12,562 bases of DNA, taken from contig JAOASV010000126.1 of assembly GCA_030158535.1 (NCBI GenBank), forward strand, positions 1 to 12,562, written 5' to 3'. The stretch's first letter is position 1. Every line of letters starts with the position of its first letter. Positions 1 to 6,835 of this stretch are shown piece after piece. Source of the DNA: Sediminibacterium sp. Lineage in GTDB: Bacteria; Bacteroidota; Bacteroidia; Chitinophagales; Chitinophagaceae. The notes under the pieces were generated by a model that was not told the origin of the DNA, did no database searches, and saw only the letters and a program-made list of their open reading frames with translations. The translations under genes and the position numbers were made by a program.

Positions 1-871
1 GTCGTAACCTTCCTACAAACACATCGTCTTTTTCATGTGCCCATAATGGCATTGGATACAGTTGCTCATTGTCGTTTTGTTGCACCACAACACCTGGCGC
101 TGCAGCAAGTAAAGCAGTTAGTTCCGCTAAATCATATTCATTTTCAAACTCTACATTCACACTCTCGCTATGACCACCTACTACTGGAATACGCACTGTT
201 GTAGCCGTTACCTTAATGGTATCATCCTGCATAATTTTGCAGGTTTCTTTTACCATTTTCATTTCTTCTTTGGTATAACCATTGTCTAAGAAAACATCGA
301 TTTGAGGAATCACGTTTAAATCGATCTGGTATTTGTACGCCATATCACCCTCTTTGCCTGCGCGCTCATTAAAGAGTTGATCTACCGCTTGCTTACCCGT
401 ACCCGTTACACTTTGGTAAGTGCTTACGACAACACGCTTAATTTTATATTTAGTGTGTAATGGTTGAAGCGCTACCACCATTTGAATGGTAGAACAATTG
501 GGGTTAGCAATGATATAATCATCCGCTGTTAATACTGAGGCATTAACTTCTGGTACTACTAATTTTTTAGTAGGATCCATACGCCAGGCAGAAGAATTAT
601 CAATTACGCGAATGCCAGCAGCCGCATACTTAGGTGCCCACTCTAGTGAAGTACTTCCACCTGCCGAAAATATAGCAACTGCAGGTTTAGCGGCGATACC
701 GTCTTCCATACTTACTACCTTATACGCTTTCCCTTTAAATTCTACTTCTTTACCAACAGATCTTTCTGATGCTACCGGTACAATTTCAGTGACAGGAAAA
801 TTACGTTCGGCAAGTACTTGTAACATTTTTGTACCTACCAGGCCAGTTGCCCCTACTACTGCTACTTTCAT
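1..871 (-). CDS. asd: Aspartate-semialdehyde dehydrogenase, C-terminus cut off by the window edge
   Basis: Makes L-aspartate 4-semialdehyde from aspartyl-4-phosphate with NADPH, the branch-point step for lysine/diaminopimelate, threonine, methionine and isoleucine; cytoplasmic. Reading left from the ATG at 871 gives 290 codons still open at the edge; the family is usually about 330 residues, so roughly 40 are missing. The N-terminus MKVAVVGATGLVG is the NADP-binding Rossmann loop. The catalytic cysteine is C126 in NPNCSTIQMV, and the C-terminal catalytic domain has RIPVVGGHSE with the active-site histidine H234. KDDVFVGRLR at the edge is also typical. The start is fixed by the Rossmann loop at residue 1 and an A-rich leader without Shine-Dalgarno. 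Upstream lie a terminator, a leader peptide and a promoter that together look like a transcription attenuator responding to aspartate-family amino acids. No frameshift is seen. Identification is very secure. Confidence 0.96.
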   Translation of the reverse strand, partial: MKVAVVGATGLVGTKMLQVLAERNFPVTEIVPVASERSVGKEVEFKGKAYKVVSMEDGIAAKPAVAIFSAGGSTSLEWAPKYAAAGIRVIDNSSAWRMDPTKKLVVPEVNASVLTADDYIIANPNCSTIQMVVALQPLHTKYKIKRVVVSTYQSVTGTGKQAVDQLFNERAGKEGDMAYKYQIDLNVIPQIDVFLDNGYTKEEMKMVKETCKIMQDDTIKVTATTVRIPVVGGHSESVNVEFENEYDLAELTALLAAAPGVVVQQNDNEQLYPMPLWAHEKDDVFVGRLR

Positions 872-897
872 TTTTTTAGTTTTTGTTTCTTATGGTT

Positions 898-928
898 AAA
901 AAAAAGGCCCTCCCATTTGGGAAGGCCT
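898..928 (-). terminator. Intrinsic terminator (attenuator hairpin 3:4) in the asd leader
   Basis: On the minus strand AGGCCTTCCC (928-919) pairs with GGGAGGGCCT (914-905), 10 bp with one G-U, loop AAAU, followed directly by a run of eight U (905-898, the first shared with the stem). It ends 26 bases before the asd ATG, so it must terminate transcription before asd, not after it. It could also stop read-through from the pfkB-family gene upstream. On the plus strand the hairpin has no T-run after it, so it is directional. Its 5' arm can instead pair with leader bases 967-956, which is the basis for calling it an attenuator. Confidence 0.85.
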
Positions 929-970
929 CTTGCGTATGTTTATACATTACAAAACGAAGCACCTCCCTGG

Positions 971-1015
971 TTAGAGTGGTTTCTTAATACGTTTTGTATG
1001 TTTCGATGTTATCAT
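971..1015 (-). CDS. Leader peptide of the asd attenuator (14 residues)
   Basis: ATG at 1015 to TAA at 973-971 encodes MITSKHTKRIKKPL. Nine of the 14 codons specify amino acids derived from aspartate (four Lys, two Thr, two Ile, and the initiator Met), and the tandem Lys-Lys codons directly precede hairpin segment 1. The stop codon lies in the loop of the 1:2 hairpin, where a terminating ribosome would mask segment 2. This placement, more than composition alone, supports a regulatory peptide; Lys and Ile are common in AT-rich genomes. The promoter predicted upstream would start transcription only a few bases before this ATG, so translation would be leaderless or nearly so. Too short for routine gene finders. 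Lysine is the most likely sensed amino acid. Confidence 0.6.
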   Translation of the reverse strand: MITSKHTKRIKKPL

Positions 1016-1024
1016 GTTCGGATG

Positions 1025-1056
1025 TAAAATTAGGGGCATTTGAATACAACGCCAAA
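1025..1056 (-). promoter_or_regulatory. Promoter of the asd leader
   Basis: On the minus strand TTTG (1056-1053), a 20-base spacer and TAATTTTA (1032-1025) match the Bacteroidota primary-sigma consensus TTTG-N19-21-TAnnTTTG with one mismatch. Expected transcription start is about 1022-1018, just before the leader-peptide ATG at 1015. It lies in the short gap after the pfkB-family gene, so asd can be expressed independently of it. It is the only promoter in the window with both elements at good spacing. Confidence 0.55.
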
Positions 1057-1071
1057 ATATTTTAAATTAGG

Positions 1072-1995
1072 TTATACTACTAACTTAATATCAAAGTTTA
1101 CTAGGTCTACAAATTCTGAGATTCGGTCGCTAATATCTGCTTTGCTAATTTCTCTCAAACGCTCGGTACCAAATTTTTCTACGCAATAAGAAGCCATAGC
1201 AGAACCCACTATGATAGCAGTTTTCATGTTTTCGAAAGAAATGTCTTTGGTACGAACGATATGTCCAATAAAGCCACCCGCAAAGGTATCACCAGCGCCG
1301 GTTGGATCAAATACTTCTTCTAATGGAAGCGCAGGCGCAAAAAACACTTGGTCTTCGTGGAATAAAAGCGCGCCGTGTTCTCCTTTTTTAATGATCAAAT
1401 ATTTTGGACCCATGGCCATAATTTTTTTAGCCGCTTTTACAAGGCTATACTCACCACTTAATTGACGTGCTTCACTATCATTTACCATCAATACATCCAC
1501 AAGACTGATGGTGTGTAATAAATCATCCATCATAATTTCCATCCAAAAGTTCATGGTATCCATGACAATAAGCTTTGGACGGTTTTTCAATTGCTTGATC
1601 ACGCTGCTTTGTACGCTAGGCACTAAATTACCAAGCATCAAAAATTCGCAATCCTGAAAACTGTCTGGCACTACAGGCACAAAGTTTTCTAGCACATTTA
1701 ATTGTGTTTCGAGGGTGTCACGTGAATTCATATCCATGTGGTAACGACCGCTCCAGAAAAATGTTTTTTCGTCTTTTTTGATTTGAACACCTTCTAAATC
1801 TACTCCACGTGCAGTTAATGCTGCAAGTTCCGATTCTGGAAAATCACCGCCCACTACAGAAATTTGTTTTACAGGCGTAAAATTAGAAGCACACCAGGCA
1901 ATATAAGTACCCGCGCCACCTATAATTCTATCACTTTTTCCAAAAGGTGTTTCGATTGCATCAAAGGCCATCGAACCTACAACGACTAAAGACAT
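1072..1995 (-). CDS. PfkB/ribokinase-family carbohydrate kinase, substrate unknown
   Basis: ATP-dependent kinase of the ribokinase fold, phosphorylating a sugar, nucleoside or similar alcohol; the substrate cannot be read from the sequence. Its 307 residues match the family (about 300). An N-terminal glycine pair occurs in IIGGAGTYIA (24-33), NDSEARQL (172-179) is the middle motif, KKGEHGA (203-209) the anion-side strand, and DPTGAGDTFAGGF (230-242) is PfkB signature 2, with D236 the expected catalytic base and GAGD the anion hole. All core residues appear intact. The start is the ATG at 1995, with the first strand LVVVGS immediately after it. A possible -7 element TATTTTCG lies at 2025-2018, but the nearest TTTG is 23 bases away, so the promoter is uncertain. 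No terminator follows except the asd attenuator, so transcripts may run into the asd leader. Divergent from the tetR-family gene. Confidence 0.9.
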   Translation of the reverse strand: MSLVVVGSMAFDAIETPFGKSDRIIGGAGTYIAWCASNFTPVKQISVVGGDFPESELAALTARGVDLEGVQIKKDEKTFFWSGRYHMDMNSRDTLETQLNVLENFVPVVPDSFQDCEFLMLGNLVPSVQSSVIKQLKNRPKLIVMDTMNFWMEIMMDDLLHTISLVDVLMVNDSEARQLSGEYSLVKAAKKIMAMGPKYLIIKKGEHGALLFHEDQVFFAPALPLEEVFDPTGAGDTFAGGFIGHIVRTKDISFENMKTAIIVGSAMASYCVEKFGTERLREISKADISDRISEFVDLVNFDIKLVV

Positions 1996-2114
1996 ATTTT
2001 TTGATTTATTACGGGTGCGAAAATAGGCTATTTAGGTGCAAAAGGGGGCAAAAGCCAATATTTTGAGGCTAAATTGTAAAAACTAACAAGAAAAACCAAT
2101 AACTTAGCATATAT

Positions 2115-2132
2115 CGCTAACACACGTTAGTG
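2115..2132. promoter_or_regulatory. Palindrome upstream of the TetR-family gene, candidate operator
   Basis: CTAAC (2117-2121) and GTTAG (2126-2130) are perfect inverted arms with spacer ACAC; one base further out is mismatched and the next (C2115/G2132) pairs again. It ends 13 bases before the TetR start codon. A weak -7 candidate TAACTTAG (2100-2107) would place the transcription start just before it. Small palindromes of this size next to the regulator's own start are typical autoregulatory TetR operators. Function is inferred from position and symmetry only. Confidence 0.4.
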
Positions 2133-2145
2133 CAAATTCAAGATT

Positions 2146-2736
2146 ATGGCAAGAATTAAAACAGAAAAAAACACGACCCGTAAAGACGTAATCGTTAGTA
2201 AAGCCGCTATTTTATTTAGAGAAAAAGGGTTTAAAGCAGCCAGCATGCGGGACCTCGCCGAATCGGTGGGCGTAGAAGCAGCGAGCTTGTACAATCATAT
2301 TAAGTCTAAAACAGAGCTACTACACGAGCTATGTTTTAGTGTCGCCAACCGTTTTTTACAAAAGCTTGACGAAATAGAATCGGAGCCAATACCTGCTATT
2401 CAGAAAATTGAAAAGATATTACGCTTTCATATTGTTGAAATGGTCAATAATTATGAAGAAGTGTATGTGAGTGATAGAGAATGGAAACATTTAAACGATC
2501 CTTACCTATCCAACTTTCAAAACCAGCGCCGCATTTATCGCAAGCGCCTTGCTGCAATCATTGAAACTGGTATTAAAAACAAAGAAATCAAACCTATTGA
2601 TGCGCCAACAGCAGTGCTCATTTTATTGCACGCCATTAGTGGTATTGAAAGCTGGCACCGTTCTAAACAAAAAATTACGGCAGCAGCATTAGAAGAAAAC
2701 ATGGTAACCATTTTAGTAGGCGGGTTAACCATATAA
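2146..2736 (+). CDS. TetR/AcrR-family transcriptional regulator
   Basis: DNA-binding regulator of 196 residues, normal for the family. The N-terminal TetR domain spans about residues 13-60: first helix KDVIVSKAAILFREKGF, then helix-turn-helix with ASMRDLAESVGVEAASLYNHI (about 32-52) and the closing KTELLHELC. The C-terminal half is an all-helical ligand and dimer domain. Its character (EVYVSDREWKHL, RRIYRKRLAAIIETGI, LLHAISGIESWH) recalls TetR regulators of acyl-CoA or phenylacetate metabolism such as PaaR and KstR2, but that is an impression, not a demonstration. The ATG at 2146 fits the usual short arm before helix 1. The palindrome just upstream suggests autoregulation. Targets could include the divergent pfkB-family gene, although it is 150 bases away. 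It ends 45 bases before obg, whose promoter overlaps this intergenic region. Confidence 0.93.
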   Translation: MARIKTEKNTTRKDVIVSKAAILFREKGFKAASMRDLAESVGVEAASLYNHIKSKTELLHELCFSVANRFLQKLDEIESEPIPAIQKIEKILRFHIVEMVNNYEEVYVSDREWKHLNDPYLSNFQNQRRIYRKRLAAIIETGIKNKEIKPIDAPTAVLILLHAISGIESWHRSKQKITAAALEENMVTILVGGLTI

Positions 2737-2741
2737 CCTTG

Positions 2742-2749
2742 TACCTTTG
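2742..2749 (+). promoter_or_regulatory. -7 promoter element of obg
   Basis: TACCTTTG is a perfect TAnnTTTG match, 32 bases before the obg start. No TTTG lies 19-21 bases upstream, so only the -7 half is visible. The same octamer precedes typA and ctaA in this window. It would let obg be transcribed separately from the TetR gene, with a 5' leader of roughly 25-30 bases. Confidence 0.45.
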
Positions 2750-2781
2750 TACTCTAACAAAATACGTGTTGCACGAAAATA

Positions 2782-3777
2782 GTGTCTGAAAGAAATAATT
2801 TTATTGACTACATCCGAATTTTTTGTCGCAGCGGCCATGGTGGCGCTGGTGCTAGACACTTTATGCGCAATAAACTCACCGCAAAAGGTGGACCCGATGG
2901 TGGTGATGGTGGAAGAGGTGGGCATATCATTTTAAAAGGTAACGCACAACTTTGGACCCTACTGCATATGCGCTATTTTAAAAACGTATTAGCAGAACAT
3001 GGTGAAGGTGGAAGCAAAAATAATTGTACCGGACATGATGGAAAAGATATCATTTTAGAAGTTCCATTAGGTACCATCGCTAAAGATGAAGAAACAGGTA
3101 ATGTAGAAGCTGAAATTTTATATGACAGTCAAGAAATTATTTGGTTAAAAGGCGGAAGAGGTGGACTGGGTAATAGCAATTTTGCAACCCCTACCAATCA
3201 AGTGCCAGAGCACGCTCAACCAGGAGAAGAAGGATCAGAAGGCTATAAATATTTAGAACTAAAAGTACTTGCCGATGTAGGACTTGTTGGATTTCCAAAC
3301 GCTGGAAAATCAACTTTGCTATCTTCCATAACAGCGGCTACCCCTAAAATTGCCAACTACGCATTTACCACTTTAACGCCACAACTTGGCATGGTGGAAT
3401 ATAGAGATTCACGCTCTTTTTGTATTGCCGATTTGCCTGGTATTATTGAAGGTGCCGCCGAAGGAAAAGGCCTAGGGCACAGGTTCTTAAGGCATATTGA
3501 ACGAAACGCCATTTTACTTTTTATGATCCCCGCAGATAGCGATGACCATAAAAAAGAATTTGACATTTTACGTAACGAATTAGAGCAGTACAACCCCGAT
3601 ATGCTTCAAAAAGATTTTATCATTGCCATTTCTAAATCGGATATGCTTGATGATGAATTAAAAGAAGCCATTGCAAATGAACTTCCTAAAAATGTACCAC
3701 ACGTATTTATATCTTCAGTGACCAACACGGGATTAAGTGCACTGAAAGATTTGTTGTGGGATACGCTTAATAAATAA
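2782..3777 (+). CDS. obg: Obg-family GTPase (GTPase CgtA/ObgE)
   Basis: Essential ribosome-associated GTPase acting in 50S maturation and in stress and growth control. Its 331 residues match Bacteroidota homologues (about 330). The glycine-rich OBG fold occupies about 6-160, with GGPDGGDGGRGG (36-47) and LKGGRGGLGN (122-131). The G domain follows: P-loop GFPNAGKST (170-178), switch I around FTTLTP with T197, G3 DLPG (217-220), G4 SKSD (284-287) and G5 SSV (311-313). SKSD instead of NKxD looks unusual, but I recall it as common in Bacteroidota Obg. The start is GTG at 2782: the next codons SERNNFIDYIRIFCRSG match the conserved N-terminus, and no ATG or better start exists in frame upstream. 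There is no C-terminal extension as in E. coli ObgE. Expressed from its own -7 element and ended by tandem hairpins shared with typA. Confidence 0.96.
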   Translation: MSERNNFIDYIRIFCRSGHGGAGARHFMRNKLTAKGGPDGGDGGRGGHIILKGNAQLWTLLHMRYFKNVLAEHGEGGSKNNCTGHDGKDIILEVPLGTIAKDEETGNVEAEILYDSQEIIWLKGGRGGLGNSNFATPTNQVPEHAQPGEEGSEGYKYLELKVLADVGLVGFPNAGKSTLLSSITAATPKIANYAFTTLTPQLGMVEYRDSRSFCIADLPGIIEGAAEGKGLGHRFLRHIERNAILLFMIPADSDDHKKEFDILRNELEQYNPDMLQKDFIIAISKSDMLDDELKEAIANELPKNVPHVFISSVTNTGLSALKDLLWDTLNK

Positions 3778-3778
3778 A

Positions 3779-3826
3779 TATTTGCGCGCAAATCAACTGT
3801 GCTTGATTTGTTGCGCGAAAATTTTT
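3779..3826 (+). terminator. Imperfect long hairpin directly after obg, possible first terminator
   Basis: Just after the obg stop, AAATCAA (3790-3796) and TTGATTT (3803-3809) form a perfect 7-bp stem with loop CTGTGC. Outside it, GCGC/CGCG and TTT/AAA continue the pairing after small bulges, and five T follow at 3822-3826. It could end obg transcription before the stronger palindrome downstream. The bulges make it less certain than its neighbour. Confidence 0.45.
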
Positions 3827-3832
3827 GCATAA

Positions 3833-3862
3833 AAAAAGGCCTCCGCTTGCGGAGGCCTTTTT
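3833..3862. terminator. Bidirectional intrinsic terminator between obg and typA
   Basis: AAAAAGGCCTCCG (3833-3845) pairs perfectly with CGGAGGCCTTTTT (3850-3862) around loop CTTG. The A-run on the left and T-run on the right give a U-tract in both directions, so it serves obg from the left and typA from the right. It lies 20 bases after the typA stop codon. Confidence 0.9.
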
Positions 3863-3881
3863 AGTATAAGACTATTTAGTT

Positions 3882-5681
3882 TTACCCTTGAGATCTTGAT
3901 GCGTTTTTACGATCGTTCTCATCTAAATGCGTTTTACGCATTCTTACAGATTTAGGTGTTACTTCGATACACTCATCTTGTTGAATGTACTCCATACACT
4001 CTTCTAGGGTGAACTGTGTTTTTGGTGTAATACGAACGCTATCATCAGATCCACTTGCGCGGTGGTTGGTAAGCTTTTTCATTTCCACAGCGTTGATATT
4101 TAAATCACCTGGTTTAATGTGCTCCGCCAAAATTTGTCCGATGTAAACTTCTTCACCCGGCTCGATAAAGAAACGTCCTCTATCTTGTAACTTATCGATA
4201 GAATAAGCAGTAGTTGTTCCACCAAACTTAGCAATAAGTACACCATTGTTACGACCAGGGATAGGTCCTTTCCAAGGCTTGTACTCATTAAAACGGTGCG
4301 CCATTACAGCCTCACCAGCAGTTTGGGTTAACATTTGTGAACGAAGTCCAATAAGTCCTCTAGAAGGAATATCAAACTCTAAATGCTGCATGTCACCTTT
4401 AGATTCCATCACTAGCATTTCACCTTTTTTCTGTGTAACTAAATCAATGGCTTTACCACTAAATTCAGAAGGTACATCCACTACCAATATTTCAAAAGGC
4501 TCGTGTTTTTTGCCGTCGATATCTTTTACAAGTACCTGCGGATTTCCCACTGTTAATTCATATCCTTCTCTACGCATGGTTTCTACAAGTACACCTAAGT
4601 GTAAGATACCACGACCGTATACTAAGAAGCTATCAGCACTATCTGTTTCTTCAACACGAAGTGCTAAGTTTTTTTCTGTTTCTTTCATCAGACGATCACG
4701 AATGTGACGAGAAGTAACAAACTTACCTTCTTTACCAAAGAATGGAGAGTTGTTGATACTAAATGTCATACTCATTGTAGGCTCGTCTACACTAATAATT
4801 GGTAAAGCTTCTGGTGTTTCAGGATCAGCAATGGTATCACCAATGTTAAACTCTTCAAGTCCAACAACAGCACATAAATCACCAGAAACAACTTCTGTTA
4901 CTTTACGCTTACCCATTCCTTCAAACACGTATAACTCTTTCACTTTATTTTTCTTGATAGAGCCATCAGCCTGCACCAATACTACGTTTTGGCCTTCTTT
5001 GATTACACCACGCTCTACTTTACCAATAGCAATACGACCAAGGAAAGTTGAGTAATCAAGTGATGTAATTTGCATTTGCGTAGCACCCGTTTTTGCATTT
5101 GGTGGTGGCACAAACTTTAAGATACCATCTAGTAATGGATCAATATTTTCGCAAGGCGTTAAGCTATCGTTGAACCAACCATTTTTACCACTACCATAAA
5201 AAGTAGGGAAATCTAATTGCTCTTCAGTAGCATCTAGGTTAAAGAATAATTCAAATACCGAGTCATGCACTTCGTCAGGACGGCAGTTTGGCTTATCTAC
5301 TTTATTGATAATTACAATTGGCTTTAAGTTTAATTGTAAAGCTTTTTGTAGTACAAATCTTGTTTGAGGCATCGGACCTTCAAAAGCATCCACCAACAAG
5401 CAAACGCCATCGGCCATTTTTAATACACGCTCTACTTCACCACCAAAATCCGAGTGACCTGGAGTGTCAATAACGTTAATTTTTACGCCCTTATAAGTTA
5501 CGGATGCATTTTTACTTAAGATGGTGATACCACGCTCACGTTCTAGCTCATTGCTATCCATGATAAGTTCACCTGTTTCTTGATTGTCTCTGAACACCTT
5601 TGTTGCGTGTAAAATTTTGTCAACCAACGTAGTTTTACCGTGGTCAACGTGCGCAATAATGGCGATGTTTCTTATTTCCAT
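3882..5681 (-). CDS. typA: Translational GTPase TypA/BipA
   Basis: Elongation-factor-like GTPase that binds ribosomes and aids 50S assembly and stress or low-temperature growth. Its 599 residues match the family (about 600). The G domain has G1 AHVDHGKTT (10-18), G2 RERGITI (48-54), G3 DTPGHSDFGGEVER (72-85) with catalytic H76, and G4 NKVDKP (126-131). The EF-Tu-like domain 2, EF-G III/V-like domains (for example GRGILHLGVLVETMRREGYE) and the TypA-specific C-terminal domain ending in RMRKTHLDEND follow in normal order. The ATG at 5681 gives MEIRNIAIIAHVDHGKTT, the conserved N-terminus; the frame stays open to 5759, but those residues (MAFRPILCFY...) do not belong to the family and would cross the predicted promoter. 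Divergent from the hydrolase gene and convergent with obg. Confidence 0.97.
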   Translation of the reverse strand: MEIRNIAIIAHVDHGKTTLVDKILHATKVFRDNQETGELIMDSNELERERGITILSKNASVTYKGVKINVIDTPGHSDFGGEVERVLKMADGVCLLVDAFEGPMPQTRFVLQKALQLNLKPIVIINKVDKPNCRPDEVHDSVFELFFNLDATEEQLDFPTFYGSGKNGWFNDSLTPCENIDPLLDGILKFVPPPNAKTGATQMQITSLDYSTFLGRIAIGKVERGVIKEGQNVVLVQADGSIKKNKVKELYVFEGMGKRKVTEVVSGDLCAVVGLEEFNIGDTIADPETPEALPIISVDEPTMSMTFSINNSPFFGKEGKFVTSRHIRDRLMKETEKNLALRVEETDSADSFLVYGRGILHLGVLVETMRREGYELTVGNPQVLVKDIDGKKHEPFEILVVDVPSEFSGKAIDLVTQKKGEMLVMESKGDMQHLEFDIPSRGLIGLRSQMLTQTAGEAVMAHRFNEYKPWKGPIPGRNNGVLIAKFGGTTTAYSIDKLQDRGRFFIEPGEEVYIGQILAEHIKPGDLNINAVEMKKLTNHRASGSDDSVRITPKTQFTLEECMEYIQQDECIEVTPKSVRMRKTHLDENDRKNASRSQG

Positions 5682-5698
5682 GTGCTTTTTTAAGGCTG

Positions 5699-5706
5699 CA
5701 AAGGTA
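5699..5706 (-). promoter_or_regulatory. -7 promoter element of typA
   Basis: Minus-strand TACCTTTG, a perfect TAnnTTTG, ends 17 bases before the typA ATG. The expected start about five bases downstream leaves a leader of about 10-14 bases. No TTTG is seen at -33. It supports the ATG at 5681 over a start further upstream. Confidence 0.5.
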
Positions 5707-5813
5707 AGGATTATAAGCTTAGAAACCCCATAAAAGCAAAGGATGGGCCTGAAAGCCAATAATTAACGGTTAGTTTACCCTAATATCAGGCTAAAACAAG
5801 ATATTTACGGCTA

Positions 5814-5821
5814 TAAATTTG
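5814..5821 (+). promoter_or_regulatory. -7 promoter element of the hydrolase-KAS III-lipid kinase operon
   Basis: TAAATTTG is a perfect TAnnTTTG, separated from the hydrolase ATG by only three bases (CCT). Transcription starting 3-6 bases after it would begin at or beside the start codon, giving a leaderless mRNA. No TTTG lies at the expected -33 position. It is back to back with the typA promoter in a 143-base gap. Confidence 0.45.
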
Positions 5822-5824
5822 CCT

Positions 5825-6835
5825 ATGAAGCGTTTCCTCAAAATTACAGCCGTACTGGTTGCCCTGCTTGCGATTGTCTATTTTTTAGGCCCAAAGCCCG
5901 AAGCCCCCATTTATAACAATAACTTAATACAGGTTCCTTCGGAGCCAGCTGCATTAGAAAGCTACATTAAGACCAAAGAAGCTGCCCACAAAGTAAAACC
6001 GGACAATGAAGCCCGCATAGTTTGGGCCAACGATAGCACCAAAGCCAAAACACCGTATGTAATTGTCTATTTGCATGGTTTTAGCGCCAGTCAGGAAGAA
6101 GGAAACCCTGTACATAGAAATATTGCGAAGCAGTTTGGATGCAATATGTACCTCGCAAGATTATCGGAACACGGCATTGATACCACAGATGCACTTGTAA
6201 ATATGACCGCTACCAGTTTATGGGAGTCTGCAAAAGAAGCCTATGCGATTGGTAAACAACTAGGCGATAAAGTCATTTTAATGGGCACGTCAACGGGCGG
6301 AACCGTAGCACTTGAACTAGCATCAAATTTTGATGACGTAGCAGGCCTGGTTTTATATTCTCCAAATATTGCCATCAATAATCCAAATGCATTTTTAACC
6401 AACAACCCATGGGGTTTACAAATTGCTAGAATGGTGATGGGCGGAAAAGAAAATGTATTAAAGAACAGAACCGATACCTATAAAAAATATTGGAACCACC
6501 AGTATAGATTAGAAGCCGTGGTTGAACTACAAGAACTATTAGAAACCACCATGATTCCTAGTCATTTTAATAAAATTAAATGTCCGCTATTAACGCTCTA
6601 TTATTTTAAGGACGAAAAAAATCAGGACCCTGTAGTAAAAGTTTCGGCGATGAAAGAAATGTTTGAAGCGGTAGGTACACCTACTAATTTAAAAAGAATG
6701 ATTCCGATTCCGGAAGCAGGCAATCACGTACTCGCATCTCCGATTCAATCAAATGATATTGTAAGTGTAGAAAAAGAAACGGCTTTATTTTTAGAGCAAA
6801 TTGTACAGTTAAAAAAAGTGATACATGCTAAGTAG
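5825..6835 (+). CDS. Membrane-anchored alpha/beta hydrolase (esterase/lysophospholipase-like)
   Basis: Predicted serine esterase or lipase of the monoacylglycerol-lipase/carboxylesterase group; 336 residues from the ATG at 5825. A basic N-terminus plus hydrophobic stretch (about 7-21) makes a signal anchor or signal peptide, with no lipobox cysteine, so the catalytic domain should face the periplasm. The oxyanion-hole HG is at 84-85 in YLHGFSAS, the nucleophile is S156 in MGTSTGG (153-159), the acid is D263 or D268 in FKDEKNQDPVV, and the histidine is H301 in EAGNHVL. A TTG two codons upstream could extend the frame but lies inside the predicted -7 element, so ATG is preferred. Its end overlaps the KAS III start by 11 bases, indicating translational coupling, and the operon continues into a lipid kinase. 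Context suggests a lipid or acyl-ester substrate; the specific substrate is unknown. Confidence 0.85.
   Translation: MKRFLKITAVLVALLAIVYFLGPKPEAPIYNNNLIQVPSEPAALESYIKTKEAAHKVKPDNEARIVWANDSTKAKTPYVIVYLHGFSASQEEGNPVHRNIAKQFGCNMYLARLSEHGIDTTDALVNMTATSLWESAKEAYAIGKQLGDKVILMGTSTGGTVALELASNFDDVAGLVLYSPNIAINNPNAFLTNNPWGLQIARMVMGGKENVLKNRTDTYKKYWNHQYRLEAVVELQELLETTMIPSHFNKIKCPLLTLYYFKDEKNQDPVVKVSAMKEMFEAVGTPTNLKRMIPIPEAGNHVLASPIQSNDIVSVEKETALFLEQIVQLKKVIHAK

Larger units (their letters stand above)
898..1024 (-). promoter_or_regulatory. Candidate ribosome-mediated attenuator controlling asd
   Basis: The transcribed leader carries four alternating pairing segments. Segment 1, ACCACTC (980-974), lies at the end of a leader ORF. 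Segment 2, GGGAGGTGCTTC (967-956), pairs with 1 through GGGAGGT (one A-A mismatch, loop UAACCA containing the leader stop codon). Segment 3 is GAGGCCTTCCC (929-919) and segment 4 GGGAGGGCCT (914-905). Segments 2 and 3 can form 11 bp with U961 bulged and two G-U pairs; 3 and 4 form the terminator. A further stem, ACATACAAAACG (1001-990) with CGTTTTGTAATGT (956-944, one bulge), encloses 1:2 and would hold segment 2 away from 3 in untranslated RNA. A ribosome stalled at the tandem Lys codons would cover segment 1 and free 2 for the antiterminator. This is the classical trp/thr-leader logic; the function is inferred. Confidence 0.72.

Noticed and set aside
612..899. Plus-strand open frame of 95 codons opposite asd
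   Set aside because: It is the antisense shadow of a clearly conserved enzyme, resembles no family and has no promoter or start context.
929..1020. The asd leader as a SAM, lysine or other known riboswitch
   Set aside because: I could not find the conserved cores of SAM-I, SAM-II, lysine or T-box elements. The leader ORF and alternating pairing fit ribosome-mediated attenuation better, although an unknown aptamer is not excluded.
2014..2044. Direct repeat GGTGCGAAAA / GGTGCAAAAG about 21 bases apart
   Set aside because: Two imperfect copies only, in a low-complexity A/G-rich gap; likely chance.
2018..2052. Promoter of the pfkB-family gene: TATTTTCG with TTTG upstream
   Set aside because: The -7 has one mismatch and the TTTG is 23 bases away, beyond the usual 19-21, so it was not listed as a feature.
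2053..2070. Small inverted repeat AGCC/GGCT between the kinase and TetR genes
   Set aside because: Only four pairs with a ten-base loop; too weak for a terminator or operator.
4246..4707. Plus-strand 153-codon open frame inside typA
   Set aside because: It lies fully antisense to conserved TypA domains, its composition is unlike a real protein, and it has no promoter.
5682..5759. N-terminal extension of typA
   Set aside because: The 26 extra residues do not match the family, and the -7 element lies downstream of that start.
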